Positions 49,677-58,825 of a stretch of DNA of 64,000 nucleotides are shown here, piece after piece. The stretch covers positions 1 to 64,000 of the forward strand of contig NZ_PQIA01000010.1 of NCBI RefSeq assembly GCF_003385235.1, given 5' to 3'. A program made the translations under genes and the position numbers. How positions within the stretch are numbered: the first letter of the stretch is position 1; the number at the start of each line of letters is the position of its first letter. Source of the stretch: Amycolatopsis circi. Lineage in GTDB: Bacteria > Actinomycetota > Actinomycetes > Mycobacteriales > Pseudonocardiaceae. The notes beneath the pieces were generated by a model, which was given only the letters and a program-made list of their open reading frames with translations, had not been told where the DNA came from and searched no databases.

Positions 49677-51799
49677 TCGCCCTCCTTGGCGGTGCGCTGC
49701 AGCACGACCAGCGAACGCGCGGCCAGCGTGAACTTGCCGCCGCCTTCGACCGGCTCGATCCCGGACTTCCCGACGGCGCCGGTCTCGGTGTCGACCACGA
49801 CTGTCCATTCGCGACCGTAGCCGTTGCCCGGCAGGGTCATCGCGATGTCCTCCCAGTGCGCGTTGAACGCGAGCAGGAACGAATTGTCGGACACCGGCAT
49901 CCCGCGCGGGTCGAGGTCCGGAATCCCTTCCCCGTTCAGGAAAATCACCACCGACTTGCCGAACGCGTCGTCCCAGTTCTGCTCGGTCATCTCCTCGCCG
50001 GCCGGGGTGAACCAGGCGATGTCGCCCAGCTCCTCCCCCTTGCGCACCGGCTTGCCCTGGAAGAACCGGCGGCGGCGGAACACCGGATGCGCCTTGCGGA
50101 ACGCGGTCAGCGCGGCGGTGAACTCGATCAGGCCGGAGTTCTCCGTCGCGAGTTCCCAGTCCATCCACGACAGCTCGGTGTCCTGGCAGTAGGCGTTGTT
50201 GTTGCCCTGCTGGGTGCGGCCGAGTTCGTCGCCGTGCAGCAGCATCGGCACTCCCTGCGACAGCAGCAGTGTCGCGAGCAGGTTCCGCTGCTGCCGGGCG
50301 CGCAGCGCGAGCACCTCGTCGTCGTCGGTCGGACCCTCGACGCCGCAGTTCCACGAGCGGTTGTCGTCCGCGCCGTCGCGGTTGTCCTCGCCGTTGGCCT
50401 CGTTGTGCTTTTCGTTGTAGGACACCAGATCGGCGAGCGTGAAGCCGTCGTGCGCGGTGACGAAGTTGATCGACGCGAACGGGCGGCGGCCGTCGTCCTG
50501 GTACAGATCCGACGAACCCGTGATGCGCGACGCGAATTCGCCCAGGGTGGACGGTTCGCCGCGCCAGAAATCGCGCACGGTGTCGCGGAACTGTCCGTTC
50601 CACTCCGTCCACAACGGCGGGAAGTTCCCGACCTGGTACCCGCCCGGCCCGACGTCCCACGGTTCGGCGATCAGCTTCACCTGGCTCACGATCGGGTCCT
50701 GCTGCACGAGGTCGAAGAACGTCGACAGCCGGTCGACGTCGTAGAACTCGCGGGCCAGCGCGGAGGCGAGGTCGAACCGGAAGCCGTCCACGTGCATCTC
50801 GGTCACCCAGTACCGCAGCGAATCCATGATCAGCTGCAGCGTGTGCGGGCTGCGCACGTTGAGCGAGTTCCCGGTGCCGGTGTAGTCCATGTAGTACTGC
50901 GGATCGTCCTCGACCAGGCGGTAGTACGCCTCGTTGTCGATGCCGCGCATGGACAGCGTCGGGCCGAGGTGGTTGCCCTCGGCGGTGTGGTTGTAAACCA
51001 CGTCGAGGATCACCTCGATGCCGGCCTCGTGCAGGGCGCGGACCATGCCCTTGAACTCCTGCACCTGCCCGCCCTGGCCCTGCATCGCGGCGTATCCGTC
51101 ATGCGGGGCGAAGTACCCGATCGTGTTGTAGCCCCAGTAGTTGCGCAGGCCCTTTTCGTCGAGGCCGTGGTCGGTGACGAACTGGTGCACCGGCATCAGC
51201 TCCACTGTGGTCACGCCGAGTTTCTGCAGGTGCTCGACGATCGCCGGATGCGCCAGCCCGGCGTACGTGCCGCGCAGCCGCTCGGGCACGAACGGATGCG
51301 TCATCGTCATGCCGCGCACGTGCGTCTCGTAGATCACGGTTTCGTGGTACGGCACCCGCGGCGCGCGATCGTTGGCCCAGTCGAAGAACGGGCTGACCAC
51401 CAGCGAATACGGCACGTGGCCGGCGGAATCGTCCTCGTTGAGCTGTTCCGGGTCGTCGAAGCGGTAGCTGAAGAGCGCTTCGGACCAGTCGACGCCGCGC
51501 GACAACGCCTTGGCGTACGGGTCGATCAGCAGCTTGCTCGGGTTGCAGCGCTCGCCGCGGCTCGGATCGTACGGTCCGTGCACGCGGAATCCGTACCGCT
51601 GCCCGGGGCCGACGCCGAGCAGGTAGCCGTGGTGGACGAAGCCGTCGACCTCTTCCAGCCGCGAGCGGGTTTCGTTGCCCTCGTCGTCGAACAGGCAGAG
51701 ATCGACGTGCTCGGCGACCTCGGAGAACAGCGCGAAGTTCGTCCCCACGCCGTCGTAGGTCGCGCCGAGCGGGTAGGGCTTTCCGGGCCAGGGCCGCAC
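49673..51799 (-). CDS. treX: Glycogen debranching enzyme TreX/GlgX (second copy)
   Basis: A 708-residue isoamylase-type GH13_11 enzyme. N-terminal set domain (GTNFALFSEVAEHVDLCLFD), then VDGFRFDLASALAREF, LIAEPWDVGPGG and TAHDGFTLADLVSYNEKHN. It is the first gene of the treX-treY-treZ operon, overlapping treY by four bases, so it most likely supplies linear maltodextrins to TreY, the role called TreX in other bacteria and archaea. GTG start with AAGGAG seven bases upstream. Confidence 0.95.
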   Translation of the reverse strand: MRPWPGKPYPLGATYDGVGTNFALFSEVAEHVDLCLFDDEGNETRSRLEEVDGFVHHGYLLGVGPGQRYGFRVHGPYDPSRGERCNPSKLLIDPYAKALSRGVDWSEALFSYRFDDPEQLNEDDSAGHVPYSLVVSPFFDWANDRAPRVPYHETVIYETHVRGMTMTHPFVPERLRGTYAGLAHPAIVEHLQKLGVTTVELMPVHQFVTDHGLDEKGLRNYWGYNTIGYFAPHDGYAAMQGQGGQVQEFKGMVRALHEAGIEVILDVVYNHTAEGNHLGPTLSMRGIDNEAYYRLVEDDPQYYMDYTGTGNSLNVRSPHTLQLIMDSLRYWVTEMHVDGFRFDLASALAREFYDVDRLSTFFDLVQQDPIVSQVKLIAEPWDVGPGGYQVGNFPPLWTEWNGQFRDTVRDFWRGEPSTLGEFASRITGSSDLYQDDGRRPFASINFVTAHDGFTLADLVSYNEKHNEANGEDNRDGADDNRSWNCGVEGPTDDDEVLALRARQQRNLLATLLLSQGVPMLLHGDELGRTQQGNNNAYCQDTELSWMDWELATENSGLIEFTAALTAFRKAHPVFRRRRFFQGKPVRKGEELGDIAWFTPAGEEMTEQNWDDAFGKSVVIFLNGEGIPDLDPRGMPVSDNSFLLAFNAHWEDIAMTLPGNGYGREWTVVVDTETGAVGKSGIEPVEGGGKFTLAARSLVVLQRTAKEGE

Positions 51800-51853
51800 A
51801 GGGCTTCTCCTTGGGCATCGGTTTTCGTTGTCCGGACGGGCTTTTCGGGTGTT

Positions 51854-53794
51854 TCAGCGCAACGGGCGGGCCGCGGCGAGCGGGGCGACCGCCGCCCGCA
51901 CCCGCGGGTCGGCGAAGAACCCGTCGACAGTGACGGGAAGCGGGATGCGCCAGTTAGGGTACTCATCCACTGTGCCCGGCAGATTCGGCTGGCGCCGTTC
52001 GCCGACGACGTCCGCCGGTGCGGTAAGCACGAGCCGCGACGCCGCCGAGGCGAGCAGCGTGTGCAAGGCGACCACCAAGTCGTCGTCCGGAATTCCTTCG
52101 CCGGCAACCAGTTCGAGCAATGCCGCCCGCTCGGCCGCCGCTTCGGCGTACTCCTGCTCCACCGGCCGGTCGAGCTGGCCGAGTTCGGCTCGCACGCGGA
52201 CGTGCTCGGCGGCGAGCCAGCCGGACACCGTCGGCAGGTCGTGCGTGGAAATACTCGCCATCGCGTCCGGATCCCAGCGGTCCGGGCGGACGAACGGCTT
52301 GCCCGGCGCGTCCCAATCGCGCTGGAACCACAGCACGGCGGAGCTGAGCAGGCCGCGTTCGTGCATGGTTTCGGTGACGGTGTCCTCGACGGTGCCGAGG
52401 TCCTCCCCCACCACGACCGCGCCCGCGCGGTGCGCTTCCAGCGCGAGCACGCCGAGCATCGCTTCGGCGTCGTAGTGCACGTACGTGCCGCGACCAGCCG
52501 GTTCGCCCGGCGGAATCCACCACAGCCGCCACATTCCGGCGACGTGGTCCACGCGGATGCCGTCGGCGTGCCGCAACACGCCGCGCACGACGTCGCGGAA
52601 GGGCGCGTACCCGGCTTCGGCGAGCCGATCCGGCCGACACGGCGGCAGATTCCAGTCCTGGCCCTGCTGGTTGAACGCGTCCGGCGGCGCGCCGACCCGC
52701 ACCCGCGCGGCGAACACGTTCCGCAGCGCCCAGGTGTCCGCGCCGCCGGGATGCACCCCGACCGGCAGATCGTGCACGACGCCGACCGGCATGCCCGCTT
52801 CCCGCGCGGCGCGGCGGACGTTGTCGAGCTGCTCGTGGCAGAGCTGCTGAAGCCAGCCGTGGAACTCGATCCGCTCGGCCAGCTCCTCGCGCGCGGCGGC
52901 CACCTCGGCGCTGCCGGGATCGCGCAACGGCTCGGGCCACTCGCGCCAGTCGCTGCCGTGCACCTCGGCGAGCGCGCCGAACGCGGCGAAATCGCGAAGG
53001 TCGTCGTCCAATTCGATCGGATGCGGATGGTACGGGCGCAGCAGTTCCAGCGCGGCGCGTTTGGCGGTCCACACGGCGTCGTAATCAATCAGCTCGCCGA
53101 TCGGATCCGGAGCTAGCGCTCGTACCTGCTGCCGGGTGTCTTCGTCGGCGCGGGCGAACGCCTCGGTGTCGGTGACCCGCAGGTACAGCGGGTTCGCGAA
53201 CCGGCGGCTGGACGGCGAGTAGGGCGACCGTTCGACCGGGTGGGCCGGACTGATCGCCTGCACCGGGTTGACGAGCAGCACGCCCGCGCCCAGTTCGGCG
53301 GCCGACCGGGACGCCATCTCGGCGAGATCGCCGAAGTCGCCCATCCCCCACGACTGTTCGGAATGCAGCGCGTAGAGCTGCAGCATCCAGCCCCACGCGG
53401 GCGGCACCGCGGGCAGCCGGTCCGGGACGACCGCCAGCGAAACCCGTTGCTCAGCGGTGACGATCTCGTGCCAGCCCAGCGGAAGGTCAGCCGGAAGTGT
53501 GGCGCCGACGTCACGCGCAGTGCCGTCTTCGAGTTCGACGGTCGCGGCCCGGCCGAGTTCGCGTTCTTGCCCGGCGCGCACCACGACAGTCGGCGGCAAC
53601 GGCTGCGCGGCACGGGCTTCCCGCACCGCGGCCAATTCTCGCTGAATTGCTTGTGGAGTACCGGCATCCACGTCGAGCTGCGCCAACACGGCGATCACGA
53701 CGTCAGGATCGACCTGCACTTCGACTTGGTCGGCGTTTTCGTAGCGGGTGGAGACTCCGTGGGCGGCGGCCAGTTCGGCCAGTTCGGGGGTCAC
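51854..53794 (-). CDS. malQ: 4-alpha-glucanotransferase MalQ
   Basis: A 646-residue GH77 enzyme that disproportionates maltodextrins. N-terminal 150 residues form the extra beta domains of actinobacterial MalQ. Catalytic set: GIRVDHVAGMWRLWWIP (nucleophile Asp), VVVGEDLGTVEDTV (Glu), and SISTHDLPTVSGW (Asp). It ends 55 bases before the treX start, same strand, so may be co-transcribed. GTG start lacks a clear ribosome site. It keeps chain lengths suitable for TreY and GlgE products. Confidence 0.95.
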   Translation of the reverse strand: MTPELAELAAAHGVSTRYENADQVEVQVDPDVVIAVLAQLDVDAGTPQAIQRELAAVREARAAQPLPPTVVVRAGQERELGRAATVELEDGTARDVGATLPADLPLGWHEIVTAEQRVSLAVVPDRLPAVPPAWGWMLQLYALHSEQSWGMGDFGDLAEMASRSAAELGAGVLLVNPVQAISPAHPVERSPYSPSSRRFANPLYLRVTDTEAFARADEDTRQQVRALAPDPIGELIDYDAVWTAKRAALELLRPYHPHPIELDDDLRDFAAFGALAEVHGSDWREWPEPLRDPGSAEVAAAREELAERIEFHGWLQQLCHEQLDNVRRAAREAGMPVGVVHDLPVGVHPGGADTWALRNVFAARVRVGAPPDAFNQQGQDWNLPPCRPDRLAEAGYAPFRDVVRGVLRHADGIRVDHVAGMWRLWWIPPGEPAGRGTYVHYDAEAMLGVLALEAHRAGAVVVGEDLGTVEDTVTETMHERGLLSSAVLWFQRDWDAPGKPFVRPDRWDPDAMASISTHDLPTVSGWLAAEHVRVRAELGQLDRPVEQEYAEAAAERAALLELVAGEGIPDDDLVVALHTLLASAASRLVLTAPADVVGERRQPNLPGTVDEYPNWRIPLPVTVDGFFADPRVRAAVAPLAAARPLR

Positions 53795-54154
53795 GTTTCG
53801 GTCCGGGGGACGGGAATGCGCACCGGACCAGTGTCCCGGGCGGCGCCGCGCGGCGCCATTCGCCTCGCCGCCGCAGACGGGCGAAGCGGTGACCGGCCGG
53901 TCGGGGGGCGTGCCGGCCGGTCACCGCCACACGAAACAAGAGGGAAGGCCGCTCCAGGAATGACGCGCGGCGGCTCAGTTCACCCGTTCAGGCGCTTTCC
54001 GCTATTTCAGCGCGCAGGTCCATACCAACGGAGGTAGCGCGGTCCGAAGCGGCAATGCCGGGAACTCAAGGCGGTGCCACGGGTGCGGTTTGGGGCATGC
54101 CTGCCTTGGTCGCAGGGATTGCGGGACCAAGGCGGCTCGGCGCGGGGCTTGCTG

Positions 54155-54420
54155 TCCGCGAGGGGCCCCTGAGGGAATCAGAGTCGATGCCAGGGACTTA
54201 GGCCGTGCGACCGCGGCATTGCCAACCGTCCACAAGGACGCCAACCTCGCCGAAACGCCCGCCCCATGCCCTCGCGGCCGCTTGCTCGTGTCCGTGAGGG
54301 GAACCCTGAGGGACTCTGAGTCCCTCAGGGTTCCCCTCACGGACAGCGCACCCCGCCGCGCACCCGCCGCGCCGCATTAAGTCCCTGGCATCAGAGTCCC
54401 TCGAGGGGTGCGCTCACAGG
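54155..54420. repeat. Composite block: inverted TGCCAGGGACTTA copies around a central palindrome
   Basis: TGCCAGGGACTTA at 54188-54200 recurs inverted at 54378-54390, each with adjoining GAGGG and ATCAGAGTC-like sequence. Between them lies a full palindrome of the GTGAGGGGAACC family (54290-54344). Confidence 0.7.
54290..54344. repeat. Palindromic repeat (GTGAGGGGAACC family)
   Basis: A perfect copy: GTCCGTGAGGGGAACCCTGA mirrored around GGGACTCTGAGTCCC. Same core as 2199-2249. Confidence 0.85.
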
Positions 54421-54545
54421 ACCATGGGAACGGTGATATGGGCATCAACCGGGCATTTCGGCGACACTGGCGTCCTTTGTGGACGGTCAGCGGGCTGAGG
54501 CCGCGCGACTCAAGTTCCTGGGGATGCGGTCCGAAGTGGACGCCG

Positions 54546-55400
54546 TCATGCTCCGGCCAGCTGCCCGAGCTTCCCGGCGAGCCGGTCCAGCCACGCTTCG
54601 ACCTCGCCCGCCGAGCGGTCCGGCAGGCCGAACACGACCTCGGTCACGCCCGCCTCCTCGATCTTGGCCAGCTCTTCCGGAACCGGGCGCGGGCCGAGCG
54701 CGATCACCTCCGGCTCGCCTTCGCGGCCTTCCTCGCGCCAGATTTCCCGCAACTGCGCGACTTTCCCGGTGATGTCGCCTTCCGCTGGCGTGGTGAGCCA
54801 GCCGTCGCTGTGGCGCGCGATCCAGCGGAACGTGCGCTCCGTCCCGCCCGCGCCGACGACCACCGGCACCTTGGGCTGCACCGGTTTCGGCCACGCCCAG
54901 CTCGGCCCGAACTCCACGAACTCGCCCGCGTAGCTCGCCTCTTCCTCGGTCCACAGCGCGCGCATCGCCTCGAGGTACTCGCGCAGCGCGGTGCGCCGCC
55001 GCTTCCCGGGCACGCCGTGGTCGGCGAGTTCGTCGGTGTTCCAGCCGAACCCGACGCCGAGCGTGACCCGGCCGCCGGACAGGTGGTCCAGCGTCGCGAC
55101 GGTCTTGGCGAGCGTGATCGGATCGCTCTCCACCGGCAGCGCCACCGCGGTCGCCAGCCGGATCGTCGAGGTCACCGGCACCGCGCTGGCCAGCGCGACC
55201 CACGGGTCGAGCGTGCGCAGGTAGCGGTCGTCGGGAAGCGAGGAGTCGCCGGTCCGGGGGTGCGGGGCGTCCCGCCGGATCGGGATGTGGGTGTGCTCGG
55301 GCACGTAGAACGTCGCGAATCCGGCCTCTTCCGCGGCCTGGGCGGCCGCCGCCGGGGAGATGCCCCGGTCGCTGGTGAACAACACGATCCCGTATCTCAC
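54546..55400 (-). CDS. LLM-class, probably F420-dependent oxidoreductase
   Basis: A 284-residue TIM-barrel flavin/F420-type protein. Features: VRYGIVLFTSDRGISP at the start, FATFYVPEHTHIP, SDPITLAKTVATLDHLSGGRVTLGVGFGWNTDE (the LSGGR-LGVG signature, near 100-130) and HSDGWLTTPA. F420 use is usual for actinobacterial members but not proven here. GTG 55400 is chosen by alignment to the barrel start; ATG 55436 is an alternative. A KstR-like box lies just upstream, hinting at lipid or steroid metabolism. Confidence 0.88.
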   Translation of the reverse strand: MRYGIVLFTSDRGISPAAAAQAAEEAGFATFYVPEHTHIPIRRDAPHPRTGDSSLPDDRYLRTLDPWVALASAVPVTSTIRLATAVALPVESDPITLAKTVATLDHLSGGRVTLGVGFGWNTDELADHGVPGKRRRTALREYLEAMRALWTEEEASYAGEFVEFGPSWAWPKPVQPKVPVVVGAGGTERTFRWIARHSDGWLTTPAEGDITGKVAQLREIWREEGREGEPEVIALGPRPVPEELAKIEEAGVTEVVFGLPDRSAGEVEAWLDRLAGKLGQLAGA

Positions 55401-55406
55401 CCCGGG

Positions 55407-55428
55407 CACGTTATTAGAACGTGTTTCA
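55407..55428. promoter_or_regulatory. KstR-like operator upstream of the LLM gene
   Basis: TAGAACGTGTTTCA (55415-55428) fits T-NN-AAC-NN-GTT-NN-A, the consensus of KstR, the cholesterol-catabolism repressor. An overlapping inverted repeat CACGTT-ATTAG-AACGTG spans 55407-55423. Both sit at the promoter of the LLM gene. Confidence 0.5.
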
Positions 55429-55551
55429 GTTTGCAACGGCCTCCGGGCCAGCGGATCATTCCCGCGAAAACCCGGGCTTGACGGCGCCCCGGGGCGGGTA
55501 CTCCACTGGTACCTGAGCGATCACCGGCCCGTCCTGCCCGAGGAGGGGATC

Positions 55552-55845
55552 ATGCTGCCCCATCGCGACCGCAGCGCCCTGCGGAAGATCGAAGAGGAAC
55601 TCGCCGCGAGCGACCCCGTGTTCGCCGCGACGCTGAGCCAAGGCGTGCTGCCCGCGCAGTCCCGGCGGTGGCAGCAGATCCTCGTGCTCGCCGAGGCGAC
55701 AGTCCTGCTGATGCTCGTGTTCGGCCTGATGGCCGGGGACACCGGGTGGTTCCTGTGGGGCCTGCTCGCCGCGCCGCTGCTGGTCTGGGCGCACCGGGCC
55801 ATGCTGCAGCGCCGACGCGAGCGTGCGGCCGACGACCAGCCGTGA
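55552..55845 (+). CDS. DUF3040 family membrane protein
   Basis: A 97-residue protein. Residues 4-30 (RDRSALRKIEEELAASDPVFAATL) are the DUF3040 opening pattern of Arg/Glu helix followed by DP-x-F. Two membrane segments lie at about 44-60 and 64-80. GAGGAGGGG precedes the ATG. Function unknown; widespread in actinobacteria. It ends three bases from the convergent Lrp gene. Confidence 0.85.
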   Translation: MLPHRDRSALRKIEEELAASDPVFAATLSQGVLPAQSRRWQQILVLAEATVLLMLVFGLMAGDTGWFLWGLLAAPLLVWAHRAMLQRRRERAADDQP

Positions 55846-55848
55846 GTT

Positions 55849-56328
55849 TCAGCGCTGGGCGGCGCGATCGAGCAGCGGGGTGAGGCGGTAGGGCACCATC
55901 TCGCGCATGACGAGCGCGTTGTTGGTGCGCTCGACGCCGGGGATCTCCAGGATTTCCCCGGCGATCCGGTACAGGTCGTCCGCGTCCGTCGCGACCACGT
56001 GCACCAGGAGGTCCTGCGCGCCGGTCAATCCGCGGACCTGCAGCACTTCCGGAACCGCGGCGAGCGCGCGGCCGACCTCGTCCAGCAGCCGTTGCCGCGC
56101 CTGCACGGTCACGAACGCGGTGAGCGGGTAGCCGAGCGCGGCCGGGTCGATCCGGTGTTCGGCCGAGCGCAGCGCGTCGCCCTGTTCGAGACGGGCGAGG
56201 CGGCTCTGCACGGTGTTGCGGGACAGGCCCAGTTCGTCGGCCAGCGCGACCGCGGTCGCCCGCGGGGTGCGGCCGAGCGCGAGCAGGATCCGGGCGTCGG
56301 TGGCGTCGAGCCGTTGAGTGCTGGGCAT
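55849..56328 (-). CDS. Lrp/AsnC-family regulator
   Basis: A 159-residue regulator. HTH: LDATDARILLALGRTPRATAVALADELG then SRNTVQSRLARLE (residues 7-50). The C-terminal RAM domain follows (VTVQARQRLLDEV, GLTGAQDLLVHVVATDADDLY). Divergent from an AceE-like enzyme gene with a dyad between them; the likely target. It may respond to an amino or keto acid. Confidence 0.9.
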   Translation of the reverse strand: MPSTQRLDATDARILLALGRTPRATAVALADELGLSRNTVQSRLARLEQGDALRSAEHRIDPAALGYPLTAFVTVQARQRLLDEVGRALAAVPEVLQVRGLTGAQDLLVHVVATDADDLYRIAGEILEIPGVERTNNALVMREMVPYRLTPLLDRAAQR

Positions 56329-56373
56329 GCTGCGCAGTCCTCTCCGCACCGTGCGGTGCTGTCTTGGGCGTTC

Positions 56374-56402
56374 TGCGCAATGTTGAGCGCGCTTGTTGTG
56401 CA
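56374..56402. promoter_or_regulatory. Lrp-type dyad in the divergent promoter
   Basis: TGCGCAA (56374) and TTGTGCA (56396) form an inverted pair with one mismatch, separated by 15 bases, between the Lrp gene and the AceE-like gene. Fits a loose Lrp-type site. Confidence 0.4.
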
Positions 56403-56461
56403 CCCTACCCAGCTCTGCTGGACTGGCCTGAACTTTCCGCCCAAGAAAGGTCCGATTCGTC

Positions 56462-58777
56462 GTGAGCAGCGCCGCCCCCGAACGCCTTCCGGACAACGAC
56501 ACGGTGACCGTCCTGCGCGAGGTGCAGGACCGGGTGCTGTGGCTGTCGACCGCGATCATCGACCACGCGAACCGCGTGCGGCCCAATCCGACCGGGCTCA
56601 AGGTCGGCGGGCACCAGGCGTCCAGCGCCTCGATGGTGTCGATCATGACCGCGCTGTGGTTCGCCCGGCTGCGCGCCGAGGACCGCGTTTCGGTGAAGCC
56701 GCACGCCTCCCCCGTGCTGCACGCGATCAACTACTTGCTCGGCGATCTCGACGAGAAGTACCTGACGACGCTGCGCGAGTTCGGCGGCCTGCAGAGCTAC
56801 CCGTCGCGGTCGAAGGACCCGGACCGCGTCGACTACTCGACCGGTTCCGTCGGCATCGGCGCGACCGCCCCGATCTGGGGCGCGCTGGCGCGGCGCTACG
56901 TCGAATCGCACGGCGGCGGCGCGGGCACCGGACGGCAGTACTCGCTGGTCGGCGACGCGGAACTGGACGAGGGCGCGTGCTGGGAAGCGATCCTCGACCC
57001 GAACGTGGCCGAACTGGGCGAGGTTGTCTGGATCGTCGACCTGAACCGGCAATCGCTGGACCGCGTGGTGCCGAACATCGGCGCGACCCGGCTGCAGGGC
57101 ATGTTCGAGGCGGCCGGCTGGCAGGTGCTGACCGTGAAGTACGGGCGGCTGCTGCAGGATCTGTTCGAGCGTCCCGGCGGCTCGGCGTTGCGTACGCGGA
57201 TCGACGAAATGTCGAACCCGGAGTACCAGCGGCTTCTCCGCTGCACCCCGGCGCAGCTGCGCGAACGCCTGACGACGCCGGAGCTTGCCCCGCTGCTGGA
57301 CACCCTCGACGACGACACGCTGCACGCCGCGATCCGCAACCTCGGCGGCCACGACCTGCCCGCGCTGCTGGACACGTTCGACGCCATCGACGACCACCGG
57401 CCGACTGTCGTTTTCGCTTACACCGTCAAGGGATTCGGTCTCGCCAGCGAAGGGCATCCGCAGAACCACTCGTCGCTGCTGACCGCCGAGCAGCTGGGTT
57501 CGCTGGCCGAACGCGTCGGAATCTCGCCGGACAGCCCGTGGCAGAAGTTCGCCGACGGCTCCGCGGCCGCTGAGCTGTGCGCTTCGACAGCCACGCGACT
57601 GGAGCGGGAAACCGTTGAGCTGCAACCGGTCCCGGCCCTGCCGTCCGACATCGGCCGCACGCCGTCCGGCCGCACGACGACGCAGGCCGCGCTCGGCCGC
57701 GCGCTGCTCGACCTGACCCGCGAGGCGCCCGAAGCGGCGGAACGCGTGGTGACGCTGTGCCCGGACGTCTCGTCCAGCACCAACCTCGGCGGCTGGGTCA
57801 ACAAGGTCGGCGTGTGGTCGCCGCAGGAACGCGTCGACTGGTTCGCCGACGACCCGGAGACGATCCTGCACTGGCGCGAGCGGCCCAGCGGGCAGCACCT
57901 GGAACTGGGCATCGCCGAAGTGAACCTGGTGAGCGCGCTCGGCGAACTGGGCACTACGTGGTCGCGCTGGGGCCGTCCGCTGCTGCCGATCGGGGTGCTT
58001 TACGACCCCTTCGTGGAGCGCGCGCTGGAGCCGTGGTCGTTCGGCATCTACGGCGGCGGACAGTCCATTTTGGTCGGTACGCCGTCCGGTGTCACGCTCG
58101 CGCCCGAGGGCGGTGCGCACCAGTCGGTGACCACGCCGTCGGTCGGGCTGGAACAGCCGGGTTGCGTGACGTACGAACCCGCGTTCGCCTTGGACGTCGA
58201 GTGGACCCTGCTGGCTTCCCTGTCGCGACTCGGCCGCCCCGACGGAACTTCCGCCTACCTCCGCCTGTCGACCCGCCCGGTAGACCAAAGCCTGGCTGCG
58301 GTGCCGACCGATCCGGCCGCGCGGGAACGCCGCCGTCGTCAGGTCGTGGCGGGCGCGTACCCGATCCGCACCGCCGCGGTGGCGCGGCCGGACGTCACGC
58401 TGGTGACGATGGGCGCGATGGTCACCGAGGCGCTGGAAGCCGCCGACCGGCTGGACGCGCTGGGCAAGCACGCCGACGTGGTGTGCGTGACGAGCCCCGG
58501 CCTGCTGTTCCGCGCAGTGCAGGCGCGGGCGGGGCAGGACACGGCCGATACGTGGATCCTGGAGTCGGCGCTGCCGTCCGAACGGTCCGCGCCGATGGTG
58601 ACGGTCCTTGACGGGCACCCGCACACGCTGGCGTTCCTGGCGAACGTCCACCGCGTGCGGGCGGCGCATCTCGGTGTGACGCGGTTCGGGCAGTCCGGGG
58701 ACCTGGAGAGCGTGTACCGGCATCACGGCATTGACACGGACAGCATTATCCAGGCCGCGCTGGACGTGGCCGACTGA
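56462..58777 (+). CDS. AceE/transketolase-like thiamine-diphosphate enzyme
   Basis: A 771-residue ThDP enzyme resembling homodimeric pyruvate dehydrogenase E1 (AceE) but about 110-150 residues shorter. The cofactor motif is SLVGDAELDEGACWEAI (residues 161-177) with Asn195 in VDLNRQSLD. HQASSASMVSIMTALWFARL near 51 and KPHASPVLHAINYLLG near 79 match AceE. The transketolase-like middle has EL-GIAEVNLVSALGELG near 485 and the C-terminal domain ends with WILESALPS. No E2 or E3 gene is nearby, so it may act as a decarboxylase/ligase or in another keto-acid reaction. GTG start; divergent from an Lrp regulator. Confidence 0.85.
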   Translation: MSSAAPERLPDNDTVTVLREVQDRVLWLSTAIIDHANRVRPNPTGLKVGGHQASSASMVSIMTALWFARLRAEDRVSVKPHASPVLHAINYLLGDLDEKYLTTLREFGGLQSYPSRSKDPDRVDYSTGSVGIGATAPIWGALARRYVESHGGGAGTGRQYSLVGDAELDEGACWEAILDPNVAELGEVVWIVDLNRQSLDRVVPNIGATRLQGMFEAAGWQVLTVKYGRLLQDLFERPGGSALRTRIDEMSNPEYQRLLRCTPAQLRERLTTPELAPLLDTLDDDTLHAAIRNLGGHDLPALLDTFDAIDDHRPTVVFAYTVKGFGLASEGHPQNHSSLLTAEQLGSLAERVGISPDSPWQKFADGSAAAELCASTATRLERETVELQPVPALPSDIGRTPSGRTTTQAALGRALLDLTREAPEAAERVVTLCPDVSSSTNLGGWVNKVGVWSPQERVDWFADDPETILHWRERPSGQHLELGIAEVNLVSALGELGTTWSRWGRPLLPIGVLYDPFVERALEPWSFGIYGGGQSILVGTPSGVTLAPEGGAHQSVTTPSVGLEQPGCVTYEPAFALDVEWTLLASLSRLGRPDGTSAYLRLSTRPVDQSLAAVPTDPAARERRRRQVVAGAYPIRTAAVARPDVTLVTMGAMVTEALEAADRLDALGKHADVVCVTSPGLLFRAVQARAGQDTADTWILESALPSERSAPMVTVLDGHPHTLAFLANVHRVRAAHLGVTRFGQSGDLESVYRHHGIDTDSIIQAALDVAD

Positions 58778-58785
58778 TCGAAGAC

Positions 58786-58819
58786 GGCCGGGACGCACGA
58801 TGTTGACGCGTTCCCGGCC
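58786..58819. terminator. Bidirectional hairpin between convergent genes
   Basis: GGCCGGGA and TCCCGGCC pair (with CGC/GCG inside) between the ends of the AceE-like and alcohol dehydrogenase genes. Confidence 0.7.
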
Positions 58820-58825
58820 GGTCCT

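Larger units (their letters stand above)
53795..54545. other. Non-coding region of 750 bases with nested repeats
   Basis: No gene supported. It contains the composite repeat block at 54155-54420. The part up to 53960 should include the malQ promoter. Confidence 0.55.

Noticed and set aside
49856-53116. 1086-codon open frame on the plus strand
   Set aside because: Shadow of treX and malQ; same composition artefact.
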